Shown here piece after piece: positions 43,611 to 51,927 of a DNA stretch of 64,000 bases. This stretch comes from Flavobacterium fontis (GTDB lineage: Bacteria; Bacteroidota; Bacteroidia; Flavobacteriales; Flavobacteriaceae), in contig NZ_FQVQ01000004.1 in NCBI RefSeq assembly GCF_900129405.1, forward strand, positions 179,886 to 243,885. The letters are read 5' to 3'. The notes under the pieces were generated by a model that saw only the letters and a list, made by a program, of their open reading frames with translations, was not told the origin of the DNA and did no database searches. The translations under genes were made by a program, and so were the position numbers. How positions within the stretch are numbered: the first letter of the stretch is position 1; the number at the start of each line of letters is the position of its first letter.

Positions 43611-43646
43611 AAAAAAAAAGCCCCGTGCCAGAGGCGACGGGAGCTT
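43611..43646 (-). terminator. Terminator of the lipoprotein gene
   Basis: On the minus strand AAGCTCCCGT and ACGGGGCTT pair around a C-rich loop, followed by nine T. It lies 31 bp after the lipoprotein stop codon. Confidence 0.8.
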
Positions 43647-43677
43647 TCCTTCACTGTCAAATGAAACAAAAAACAAA

Positions 43678-44682
43678 CTATTTGCGATGTAGATAAACGC
43701 TGCTTATTCCGGGTTCTAGTCGAGCCGCAACGGGAGCTGCATCGGCTGTCGTACTGGGTAATCCAAAAGTGAGCAAACGACCACCCATATTGGCACGCTC
43801 TGCGACATAAATACGTTGAGAAACCACATCATAAGCCACATCAACTGGATTTCCAAGGGTTGATAACGAACCATAGACGCGTACTTGATTGGTCAAGGCG
43901 ATGGTGCCGCCATTGGGAGTCGCTGCAATCACACTACTAAAATTATTGATCACAATTAAACCACCATCACTGTCGGAAGCGGCAGCACCCACATCGGTCA
44001 ATACCATGCGATCGTCACTAGCCGCATAAGCAATACCATGCGTGCGAACCAATCCAGCGATGGTTACTCGTTTGGTAGGCATAATTGAACCTGAAGGCAG
44101 GTTGAAGAAATTTTCAAAAACCAAAAGATCTCCTGTCAAATCGGCAACGGCATACAAGGTGCTCCCTTCAATCGCGATCCCCCAAGTTTTAAAGTTTACG
44201 GTGTAGGCATGAAGCAAACTCAACGAAGCTCCCGTACGTTGGTATACGAGAAGTTTGTTGGTATTGGCATTGCTCGGACTTTGGTCTTGGGTCACGACAA
44301 TTTTATCACCAGATACGGCTACTTCCCGCGCATTGGTAAACTCTGACGCCGATGCCAAGCTAAGCGAAAGTGAGGTAGCATTAGCAGTAAGGGCATTTTG
44401 TATTCCACCATATATTTCCAGTTTGTTTTGGGAACGAGAAGCTACCAAAATTTCGTCACGAGTACTGTCGTAGTAGACACCATCAGTATCCAGCGAACCA
44501 ATGGTAAACGAAATCGGATTGGGGGTACTGGCTAATAAATCGGTATAGCTTACTTTGCCAGAAGTATTACTAGAGGTAACTAAACGTAATTCAGGAGTGG
44601 CGGCAGGAGCTGTTGGGGAATCGTTGTCACTACAGGCATAAAAAGCACTTACGAAGGCCAACAAAAGAAATTTGTTTTTCAT
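43678..44682 (-). CDS. Hypothetical lipoprotein, probably a beta-propeller
   Basis: The 334-residue protein has a lipobox (AFVSAFYAC, Cys17) followed by a SDNDSPTAPAATP linker. The rest has repeated units typical of propeller blades (DTDGVYYDSTRDEILVASRS, GIAIEGSTLYAVADLTGDL, GIAYAASDDRMVLTDVGAAA, VDVAYDVVSQRIYVAERAN). No catalytic motif is seen. It is probably exposed on the membrane surface; function unknown. Confidence 0.72.
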   Translation of the reverse strand: MKNKFLLLAFVSAFYACSDNDSPTAPAATPELRLVTSSNTSGKVSYTDLLASTPNPISFTIGSLDTDGVYYDSTRDEILVASRSQNKLEIYGGIQNALTANATSLSLSLASASEFTNAREVAVSGDKIVVTQDQSPSNANTNKLLVYQRTGASLSLLHAYTVNFKTWGIAIEGSTLYAVADLTGDLLVFENFFNLPSGSIMPTKRVTIAGLVRTHGIAYAASDDRMVLTDVGAAASDSDGGLIVINNFSSVIAATPNGGTIALTNQVRVYGSLSTLGNPVDVAYDVVSQRIYVAERANMGGRLLTFGLPSTTADAAPVAARLEPGISSVYLHRK

Positions 44683-44739
44683 AAATAATAAGGTTTGAAG
44701 TTGTTTTCCCTTATTTACGAAAAACGAGAAGATAGGGTT

Positions 44740-45294
44740 TTATAAACCTGAAAATTGTCGTTCAGGATAGCGTCCTTGCACTCCTTTGTAAAACGCTAGA
44801 AAGGTAGGCATATCGTTATCGACCTCCCCTGTCGGATAAAAGGGTGCTCCTATGCGAACCTCTTTTTTGCCAAAATCAAAAGCTACGGGGATGATAGGAA
44901 CTTGGGCTTTGTGGGCAATAAAATAAAACCCCGTGCGTAAAGTATCGACGTGTTTGCGCGTTCCTTCTGGAGCGATTCCCAGTCGAAACACCTCCCGCGC
45001 ATTAAAAATATCAACGATGGCATCAACCAAATTTTTTCCCCCACTCCGATCCAAAGGGGCTCCTCCAATGGCTCTAAAATAATACCCAAAGGGAAAGACA
45101 AACAACTCTTTTTTACCAACAAAATTCATTTTTTGATTGACAATTCCCCGCACCAAGAGACCGATGAAAAAATCGAAATTGCACGTATGCGGCATCACAG
45201 CAATCACACATTTGGTAATGGCCGGGTCAAAAGCACCCACCAAACGCCATCGCATTACACGAAAAAAAATAAATTCGTAAAGTCGTTTTCGCAT
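44740..45294 (-). CDS. PlsC-like acyltransferase
   Basis: The 184-residue protein has the HX4D motif with His36 and Asp41 in MPHTCNFD and the EGTR motif in GIAPEGTRKHV. It belongs to the lysophospholipid acyltransferase family and probably works on the inner membrane, adding a fatty acyl chain to a lipid precursor. It is shorter than PlsC, so the exact substrate is unknown. It is divergent from the spermidine-synthase-like gene. Confidence 0.82.
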   Translation of the reverse strand: MRKRLYEFIFFRVMRWRLVGAFDPAITKCVIAVMPHTCNFDFFIGLLVRGIVNQKMNFVGKKELFVFPFGYYFRAIGGAPLDRSGGKNLVDAIVDIFNAREVFRLGIAPEGTRKHVDTLRTGFYFIAHKAQVPIIPVAFDFGKKEVRIGAPFYPTGEVDNDMPTFLAFYKGVQGRYPERQFSGL

Positions 45295-45345
45295 CCCATT
45301 AATTTGCTGTAAATTTAGAACATAATACGGACTAAACCTAACCCA

Positions 45346-46008
45346 ATGCTAGCCAAATACCTAAGCTATTTTTTTCCGATCCCTGTTGTTAAACGCAAGT
45401 CGACGTTGAGCAAAAGTCTTGAAGTAACATGGAATAACGGGCAATTAGTATTAGACAGTGCACAAACCAACTATTCTTTTGGAAGTCTGCAACGCATTTT
45501 ACGAAAAGGGCTAAAATATATCGGATTCGAACGTATTCGGAACTTTCAAGAAGTACTGGTATTGGGCGTAGCAGGTGGCAGTGTTATTGCTACGCTAGTG
45601 GAAGAAATTCGATTTCGAGGGAAGATAACGGGCGTTGAACTCGATGCCGAGGTGTTGCAAGTCGCCAAAGACTATTTTAAAATCGACCGCTATGCGCAAT
45701 TAGAACTCATTGTCGAAGATGCATTTTCGTTTGTGTTGCGTTCCCAAAAAAAATACGATTTGATTATCATTGATATCTTTCAGGATACGCAAATGCCGCC
45801 TTTTCTTTTTGAAGATTTTTTTATGCAACACATCAACCGACTCCTTAATATCGATGGGTTCATTTTGTTCAACACCATGGTCTTATCTCCAGAAGATTCA
45901 AAGCGCAATGCATTGTACCGTCAAAAGTTTTCTGACAATTACTCTGTACGCATGTACCCCAAAGTCGAGGAACATAACGAATTGTTTACCATTAAAAAAT
46001 TAGCGTGA
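45346..46008 (+). CDS. Spermidine synthase-like protein
   Basis: The 220-residue protein has the Rossmann core of aminopropyl/methyl transferases: VLVLGVAGGSVIATLVEE, GVELDAEVLQVAKDYF, VEDAFSFVL and YDLIIIDIF. It lacks the N-terminal domain and full aminopropyl-binding part of SpeE, so it may be a methyltransferase or a non-canonical enzyme. Its TGA stop overlaps the ATG of the K+ channel gene. Confidence 0.7.
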   Translation: MLAKYLSYFFPIPVVKRKSTLSKSLEVTWNNGQLVLDSAQTNYSFGSLQRILRKGLKYIGFERIRNFQEVLVLGVAGGSVIATLVEEIRFRGKITGVELDAEVLQVAKDYFKIDRYAQLELIVEDAFSFVLRSQKKYDLIIIDIFQDTQMPPFLFEDFFMQHINRLLNIDGFILFNTMVLSPEDSKRNALYRQKFSDNYSVRMYPKVEEHNELFTIKKLA

Positions 46009-46715
46009 TGAGTGTGGTAAAAAAACTATTAGTAGGCAAATTTACCTACCGTGATCGTCCCAAATTTAATCCTATCCAACGGCGCATTTTGAACATTAGA
46101 GCGATTTGGAATAATGACCATCAATACGATAACGGGATTGAAAAAATAGTACGGCTCTTTCTCTCTTCGTCGCAATTGTTGTTTCCAGGCGTTTACATCA
46201 AATACTTAGCTTGTAAAATCGGACATGAATACCAAGATTTAGCCATGGACGTTTATGTGTTGGCGAAAATGGCCTTACCGTGGACCATTTTAATATACGG
46301 TTGGCAACACCACCAAATTCTATTAATCCTAATGATTTATATGCTTTTGGAAACGGTCTTCTACATACCCACACTCATTTTTGCCTCCGATTTATTTGTG
46401 CGGCCACGTTCCTACAAACGCTCAATGCTTCTTTTGTTTTTTAATTATATCGAAATTGTGGTGGCGTTTGGCGTACTCTATACCTTGGGCGATAATATGA
46501 ACAAACCTTTTACCCACTGGTTTGATGCGGTGTATTTTAGCTTGGTGAGCGCCAATTCTATCGGATTTGGAGATTACTATCCCATGACCACCTACGGAAA
46601 AATCTTAGTGAGCATTCAAGCCATGTTCTTCTTATCGTTTGTCTTACTCTTCCTGAACTTTTTCTCTACCAAAGTGAAAAGCAAAGGGTATTTTGACAAT
46701 GAAGAGAGTGAATAA
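46008..46715 (+). CDS. Two-helix potassium channel protein
   Basis: The product of about 235 residues has four hydrophobic stretches, and the last pair flanks a pore loop with selectivity filter SANSIGFGDYYP, close to the TxGYGD or TxGFGD signature of K+ channels (Ion_trans_2 type). The N-terminal 60 residues are basic and soluble. There is no RCK domain. The ATG lies within the stop codon of the spermidine-synthase-like gene, so translation is coupled. Confidence 0.8.
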   Translation: MSVVKKLLVGKFTYRDRPKFNPIQRRILNIRAIWNNDHQYDNGIEKIVRLFLSSSQLLFPGVYIKYLACKIGHEYQDLAMDVYVLAKMALPWTILIYGWQHHQILLILMIYMLLETVFYIPTLIFASDLFVRPRSYKRSMLLLFFNYIEIVVAFGVLYTLGDNMNKPFTHWFDAVYFSLVSANSIGFGDYYPMTTYGKILVSIQAMFFLSFVLLFLNFFSTKVKSKGYFDNEESE

Positions 46716-46774
46716 AGAGGTGACAAGCCCCCCCCATTACTTTAAATGTGATTTTTAAAAGTTTGGATTCAAAA

Positions 46775-47509
46775 TTACTGTCGCGAAAACATCAGCCGCG
46801 CTTGCTCCAAATCTTCAGGCGTATCAATACCAATGCCTACATGCGAGGTTTCGACCATTTTTATACGCTTCCCAAATTCCAAATACCGTAACTGCTCCAA
46901 TTTTTCGGTAGCTTCCAACGGTTGCATCGGCCATTGCGCAAAATCCAATAACGCTTGTTTGCGAAAGGCATACACTCCAATATGACGCATGTACCTTAGT
47001 CCTTCAGCACGCTCCCTAGGATAGGGTATTACCGATCGGGAAAAATACAACGCATACCCCATTCGGTCGGTGACCACCTTTACGACATTTGGATTTTCAA
47101 TTTCCGTGGTATCGGTTATGGCAACCATTAAAGATCCCAAATCTATCTGTTGGTCAACATCCTCACGAAAAGCTTGCAATAAGGCCTCCAAAGGTTCCCG
47201 TGCCATAAAGGGTTCGTCGCCTTGTACATTCACCACGATATCGGCTTTCAAATCGACCACCGCTTCAGCAATTCGATCACTTCCACTTTCGTGGTGCCGT
47301 TGACTTCGAATTACTTTACCCCCGTGGGCTTTTACCGCGGCTTCAATTTCGTCGGCGTCGGTTACCACAAAAACTTCATCAAAAAGTTGGGTTTGTAGTG
47401 CCGCTTCATAGGTGCGCACAATAACGGGTTTACCACACAAATCCTGCACCAATTTGGCAGGAAATCGCGTAGACGCATAGCGCGCTGGAATTACTGCAAT
47501 AACGTTCAT
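46775..47509 (-). CDS. kdsB: 3-deoxy-manno-octulosonate cytidylyltransferase
   Basis: The 244-residue enzyme makes CMP-Kdo for lipopolysaccharide inner core. The nucleotide site is [20 protein letters not shown], and [11 protein letters not shown] is the metal site. Length and motifs are standard. The gap before it (46716-46774) holds a run of C bases and no gene. Confidence 0.95.
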   Translation of the reverse strand: MNVIAVIPARYASTRFPAKLVQDLCGKPVIVRTYEAALQTQLFDEVFVVTDADEIEAAVKAHGGKVIRSQRHHESGSDRIAEAVVDLKADIVVNVQGDEPFMAREPLEALLQAFREDVDQQIDLGSLMVAITDTTEIENPNVVKVVTDRMGYALYFSRSVIPYPRERAEGLRYMRHIGVYAFRKQALLDFAQWPMQPLEATEKLEQLRYLEFGKRIKMVETSHVGIGIDTPEDLEQARLMFSRQ

Positions 47510-47655
47510 AAAGGCTATTTCGGGTAAAAATACAAATTCCCTCTCGAAGGCCTACGAACCTTAAAAAATATTTTATCGTGAAAGCCCCAGAGATCATGGT
47601 ATTCTTTTACTGAAGGAGGCTGTAATAACGCCCCTCTTTGCGTTTCAGAAATTGG

Positions 47656-47663
47656 TATCTTTG
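47656..47663 (+). promoter_or_regulatory. -7 box for mnmE
   Basis: TATCTTTG matches TAnnTTTG and ends 18 bases before the ATG at 47682. It lies inside the longer in-frame extension and so supports the shorter start. Confidence 0.65.
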
Positions 47664-47681
47664 CCCCAAAACGTTTACCTC

Positions 47682-49079
47682 ATGCATGTTGATACTATTG
47701 TCGCGTTAGCTACACCCGCTGGAGCTGGTGCAGTCGCGATTATTCGTTTGTCGGGTCCCCAAGCTATAGCGCAAGCCGAAGCCGTGTTTGTTTCCATCAA
47801 AGGAAAAAAACTAAGCGCTCAAAAGTCGCACACCCTTCATCTCGGCACGCTCATTGACCACGGCAAGGTTATCGATCAAGTCTTGGTGGCACTCTACCGC
47901 AATCCCCACTCCTACACCGGCGAAGATGTGGTGGAAATCAACTGCCACGGGTCGACGTTTATTCAGCAACAAATTATCCAACTTTTTTTGCGCAACGGGT
48001 GCCGTATGGCGCAACCGGGTGAATTTACGCTCCGGGCTTTTTTACACGGTAAACTCGACCTATCCCAAGCCGAAGCCGTAGCTGATCTCATCGCTTCCGA
48101 CAATGAAGCCGCTCATCAAATTGCCCTGCAACAAATGCGCGGCGGTTTTAGTAGTGAAATACAACACTTACGCCAAGAGTTACTCAATTTTGCATCGTTG
48201 ATCGAACTGGAATTGGACTTTGCCGAAGAGGATGTGGAGTTTGCAGACCGAACCCAATTCAACCAACTCGTTGCCCGTATTATCTTGGTTTTAAAACGAT
48301 TGATCGACTCTTTTGCCGTGGGAAATGTACTCAAAAACGGCATTCCCGTAGCAATTGTGGGCGAACCCAATGTGGGGAAATCAACGTTGCTCAACGCGTT
48401 ACTCAACGAAGAGCGCGCCATCGTTTCTGCTATTGCGGGTACTACGCGCGATACGATTGAGGACGAGCTCGTGATTGACGGCATTGGCTTCCGATTCATA
48501 GACACCGCGGGCATACGCCAAACCCAAGATTATGTGGAGCAAATGGGGATTCAAAAAACGTTTGAAAAGATTACCCAAGCCCAAGTTGTTTTGTACTTAC
48601 TCGACAGCGTGGCGTTTCAACAAGACCCCACAAACTACCGCCAAGCCTTGGAGAAAATCAAAAATCAGTATCCCCAAAAGCAATTGGTAGTGGTGTTCAA
48701 CAAAATCGATTTGCTTGACGAGGCGACTACCGAAAGCTTGTTGCGCGTACTCGAATCAATGCAAGTACAGGTCATCGGACTCTCGGCCAAGCAACAAGAA
48801 GGCGTGGTACGGTTAAAACAAATTTTGTTTTCACTGGTGCAAACAGGCGCCCTTCGCAACAACGAAACCATCGTAACCAATACACGGCACTACGACGCCC
48901 TACTAAAAGCATTGGAAGCCTTACAGAAAGTCCAATGGGGCATGGATACCGGAGTTTCCTCCGATTTGGTAGCGATCGACATCCGGGAAGCCTTGTACTT
49001 CTTGGGCGAAATCACAGGCGAAGTAACAAACGATGAGTTGTTAGGTAATATTTTTGCGAATTTCTGTATCGGAAAATAA
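47682..49079 (+). CDS. mnmE: tRNA uridine-5-carboxymethylaminomethyl modification GTPase
   Basis: The 465-residue protein works with MnmG on U34 of several tRNAs. It begins with the folate-binding domain (IVALATPAGAGAVAIIRLSG), has a central helical domain, an inserted GTPase domain (GEPNVGKSTLLNAL, GTTRDTIED, DTAGIR) and the invariant end FCIGK. All parts are present. It stands alone, followed by a dispersed repeat. Confidence 0.96.
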   Translation: MHVDTIVALATPAGAGAVAIIRLSGPQAIAQAEAVFVSIKGKKLSAQKSHTLHLGTLIDHGKVIDQVLVALYRNPHSYTGEDVVEINCHGSTFIQQQIIQLFLRNGCRMAQPGEFTLRAFLHGKLDLSQAEAVADLIASDNEAAHQIALQQMRGGFSSEIQHLRQELLNFASLIELELDFAEEDVEFADRTQFNQLVARIILVLKRLIDSFAVGNVLKNGIPVAIVGEPNVGKSTLLNALLNEERAIVSAIAGTTRDTIEDELVIDGIGFRFIDTAGIRQTQDYVEQMGIQKTFEKITQAQVVLYLLDSVAFQQDPTNYRQALEKIKNQYPQKQLVVVFNKIDLLDEATTESLLRVLESMQVQVIGLSAKQQEGVVRLKQILFSLVQTGALRNNETIVTNTRHYDALLKALEALQKVQWGMDTGVSSDLVAIDIREALYFLGEITGEVTNDELLGNIFANFCIGK

Positions 49080-49084
49080 GTTTT

Positions 49085-49166
49085 TGGCCGGCAACTTCCG
49101 GTCGTCCGCTGTATCCCCGATAGGAATCGGGGGATGCCGCTTCCACCCGGGCCGGTGGGAGGTCGC
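49085..49166 (-). repeat. Dispersed palindromic intergenic repeat, copy A inverted
   Basis: Read on the minus strand it has GGAAGCGGCATCCCCCGATT and TATCGGGGATACAGCGGAC, matching 12150-12210. The core is CCCCGATAGGAATCGGGG on the plus strand. Flanking GGCCGG and CCGGCC words add a further inverted repeat. The rest of 49167-49235 has nothing recognisable. Confidence 0.82.
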
Positions 49167-49235
49167 TAAAACCTTCTTTTTATTAAGAGAAGTCCCTAGT
49201 TCAACCCATGATTGCTTTTATGGGGTGTAGAAGAC

Positions 49236-49799
49236 TTAATAATACAATGTAAACCCCAACATTTTACAGGCCGCATACTGTTTTTCATGGAGGACTTCGG
49301 TCAGTTCAACCACCGACGCATACTGTTGGGATAAGGCAAAAAACAAACCGTCTAAGTCAAAACTCAACAAAGGAACACGATGGGCATAACCTGAAATCGA
49401 TTGGGCCCCGGTAACATCAAGTACATACTGTGCCGTTTCTTCGTCCAATACCAACTGCTTCGTATTGGCAAAGTGCAACCGCTTGCCCGTTAACTTGCCT
49501 TCAAAGGCATCGGCCAATTCATACAAATCGTACTGATATCCATCGACTTCGAGCACCGAGCCGTGACCCCCAACCACAAAATACAGCGCGGGATACCTTC
49601 CGCTCTGCCGATCTTCGCGCACCCAATGGTGCCAATACGATTCCATCATTTCCATACTCTCACACGGTCCGTGAATACTGGTCAACCCAAAATCCAAAGC
49701 CCATTGGGCCAAAATTGTTTCGACAGAAACCCCTGGCAAAGCCCCCATTCCCTCCAAACAATAAATGCGCATATCCTGCTCCCCATCGTTCATATCCAT
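49236..49799 (-). CDS. Conserved hypothetical protein, possible inactive caspase-like fold (DUF6642-like)
   Basis: The product of about 187 residues starts MDMNDGEQDMRIYCLEGMGA; an in-frame extension to 49904 encodes a hydrophobic stretch that is probably not translated. The order IYCLEG, LYFVVGGHGS and LHFANTKQL resembles a family of small Bacteroidota proteins with a caspase-like fold, where the usual second motif has a Cys (GSC). Here that site is Asn, so the protein would lack peptidase activity. The family link is from memory and uncertain. Confidence 0.55.
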   Translation of the reverse strand: MDMNDGEQDMRIYCLEGMGALPGVSVETILAQWALDFGLTSIHGPCESMEMMESYWHHWVREDRQSGRYPALYFVVGGHGSVLEVDGYQYDLYELADAFEGKLTGKRLHFANTKQLVLDEETAQYVLDVTGAQSISGYAHRVPLLSFDLDGLFFALSQQYASVVELTEVLHEKQYAACKMLGFTLYY

Positions 49800-49971
49800 C
49801 GTTTTATTGGCCACGAAAATACGCGAAAAAAACACGTAAATGTACGTATGCAAAATATCGATAAACGACTTATTTTTAAAGATGAATAAAAAAAAAGTAA
49901 CCATTCAGCCCTATTTTTCGTACATTTAGCTTTAGAAAACTTAATCGATAACCCGAAAACAACCCGAGGAT

Positions 49972-51927
49972 TTGAAAAAGATAGCATCATGGTTGGGACA
50001 GCAACCGCGTTTAGCAGGGATTTTGGCCTTCTTTTTTTTAGTGCCTTTCGTCTATTTTGCCATTTCCCTTCGCTATAAAATCATTCGCGAAAACGAACAA
50101 CGGGAAATGTCCAATATTCTTAATGTTGTCCAGCGCAATATCGCGCAGATGTATAAAAACAGCTATACAACTACCCTTACCTTGGCTTTTACAATCAATG
50201 ATCAAGGTAATCCCGAGGACTTTGAAAAAGTGGGAAAGCAATTGATCGAATCCAATCCCGCCGTCGATGCAGTGCAACTCGTACCCGGTGGAGTCATTCG
50301 ATACATCTACCCCATGAAAGGCAACGAACCTGCAATGAACTATGACATACTGCATTCACCCGAAGTGCGGCAAGAAGCTTTGCAATCGATGAAAAATCGC
50401 AACTTTTATTTTGCCGGTCCGCTTCCGCTCCGCCAAGGGGGAATCGGAATCGTGGGACGTTTGCCCGTATATAAAAAGAATGTCTTTTGGGGATTTTCTG
50501 CCGTGGTCATTCGCATGGAAACTCTCATACGGGAATCGGGAATTGCCGACATTGATGATACCAAATACTTCTTTCAATTTTCAAAAACAGACCCGCGCAC
50601 GGGCAAAGAGGTATTTCATTATAATCCAAAAGAAATAACAAAGAACAAATTCTTAATCAAACAAACCGTCCCCGAAGGCAATTGGAACATATATTTGGTC
50701 TCTCGACAAGGCGACAATGTGTTATACCAAGTGTATACTTCCCTCATTTTGGGATTTTTACTATGTCTCATTTTTGGTCTTTGGGTGTATTCAATCATGA
50801 AAAAACCAGCAGAGCAATACGCTTTGATTTTGGAGCAGGCAAAAATACTGGTTGAAAATGAAGTGAAATTTAAAACCCTTTTTGAACAAGCGCCGGTAGG
50901 CATTGCAAAAATCGCCATGGGCTCAGGACTGTTTTTGGAAAGCAACACGCAAATGTGCAAAATCACGCTGTATAACGAAGATGAGTTGAAAACAATCTCT
51001 TTACCCGAACTTTTACCGAAAGAGGACCTAGTTTTTTTTCAAAGTGGAATTGACGAAGTGCACCAACAACCCGGGGAAGAATTTACCATGGAAACCCAAA
51101 TTATAACCAAAAGCGGGCGAAAAAGATGGGTAAATTTGGTCGTTACACCCTTGGGACAAATAGAAAACGTACAAGATCAGTGCATCATCATCCTGGAAGA
51201 TATTGATCTCAAAAAAAACACGGAAGATGAATTGCATAAATCGTTTGATTTGGTGAACGAACAAAATAAGCGCTTACTCAATTTTTCGTATATCGTTTCG
51301 CACAACTTACGCTCCCATTCTAGCAATATCAAATCGATTTCTACCTTAATGGAAGAAGCGGATTCACCCGAAGAACAAAAGGAGTTAATGGACATGCTTA
51401 AAAAAGTTTCCCTTTCCCTGCAAGAAACAATGGGGAACCTCAATGAAGTCATCAACATTCAATCCAACCTGGGACTCCATAAAGAATCATTACCGTTAAA
51501 ACATTATGTCGATAGTACGCTCAATGCCTTAAGCGAGCAAATCCATCGCAAACAAGTGACCGCTTTGGTTGAGATAGATGATAAAGCCACCGTTGTACAT
51601 AATGCGGCGTATCTTGAAAGTATCCTACTGAATCTCATTTCAAATGCGGTGAAATATGCGGCTCAAGATCGAAATCCGCTCATTAAAATCAAATACGATG
51701 GCGCACAAAAAACACTCACCATTGGCGATAACGGGATAGGAATAGACCTAAAAAAGCACGGCGATAACATCTTTGGAATGTATAAAACCTTTCACAACAA
51801 TCCCGATGCGAAAGGATTAGGCCTTTTTATTACTAAAAATCAAATCGAAGCGATGGGAGGAAAAATCAATGTGGAAAGCGAACCCAATGTGGGAACCACG
51901 TTTACCATTCAATTTGCCTCAAATTAA
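49972..51927 (+). CDS. Orphan sensor histidine kinase with extracytoplasmic sensor and PAS domain
   Basis: The 651-residue protein probably starts at TTG, with CCGAGGA five bases before it as a ribosome site; no in-frame ATG precedes the first membrane helix. It has a helix at about 14-32, a CHASE-like periplasmic domain to about 255, a second helix near 255-275, a PAS domain at about 295-420, a HisKA-like helix with His in IVSHNLRSHSSN and a HATPase domain (NLISNAVKYA, IGDNGIGID, KGLGLFITKNQ). No response regulator is adjacent. Its stop overlaps the convergent endonuclease gene by 4 bp. Confidence 0.85.
   Translation: MKKIASWLGQQPRLAGILAFFFLVPFVYFAISLRYKIIRENEQREMSNILNVVQRNIAQMYKNSYTTTLTLAFTINDQGNPEDFEKVGKQLIESNPAVDAVQLVPGGVIRYIYPMKGNEPAMNYDILHSPEVRQEALQSMKNRNFYFAGPLPLRQGGIGIVGRLPVYKKNVFWGFSAVVIRMETLIRESGIADIDDTKYFFQFSKTDPRTGKEVFHYNPKEITKNKFLIKQTVPEGNWNIYLVSRQGDNVLYQVYTSLILGFLLCLIFGLWVYSIMKKPAEQYALILEQAKILVENEVKFKTLFEQAPVGIAKIAMGSGLFLESNTQMCKITLYNEDELKTISLPELLPKEDLVFFQSGIDEVHQQPGEEFTMETQIITKSGRKRWVNLVVTPLGQIENVQDQCIIILEDIDLKKNTEDELHKSFDLVNEQNKRLLNFSYIVSHNLRSHSSNIKSISTLMEEADSPEEQKELMDMLKKVSLSLQETMGNLNEVINIQSNLGLHKESLPLKHYVDSTLNALSEQIHRKQVTALVEIDDKATVVHNAAYLESILLNLISNAVKYAAQDRNPLIKIKYDGAQKTLTIGDNGIGIDLKKHGDNIFGMYKTFHNNPDAKGLGLFITKNQIEAMGGKINVESEPNVGTTFTIQFASN

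Noticed and set aside
46716..46774. C-run (CCCCCCCCC) after the K+ channel gene as a phase-variation tract
   Set aside because: It is intergenic between convergent genes and not in a coding or promoter position.
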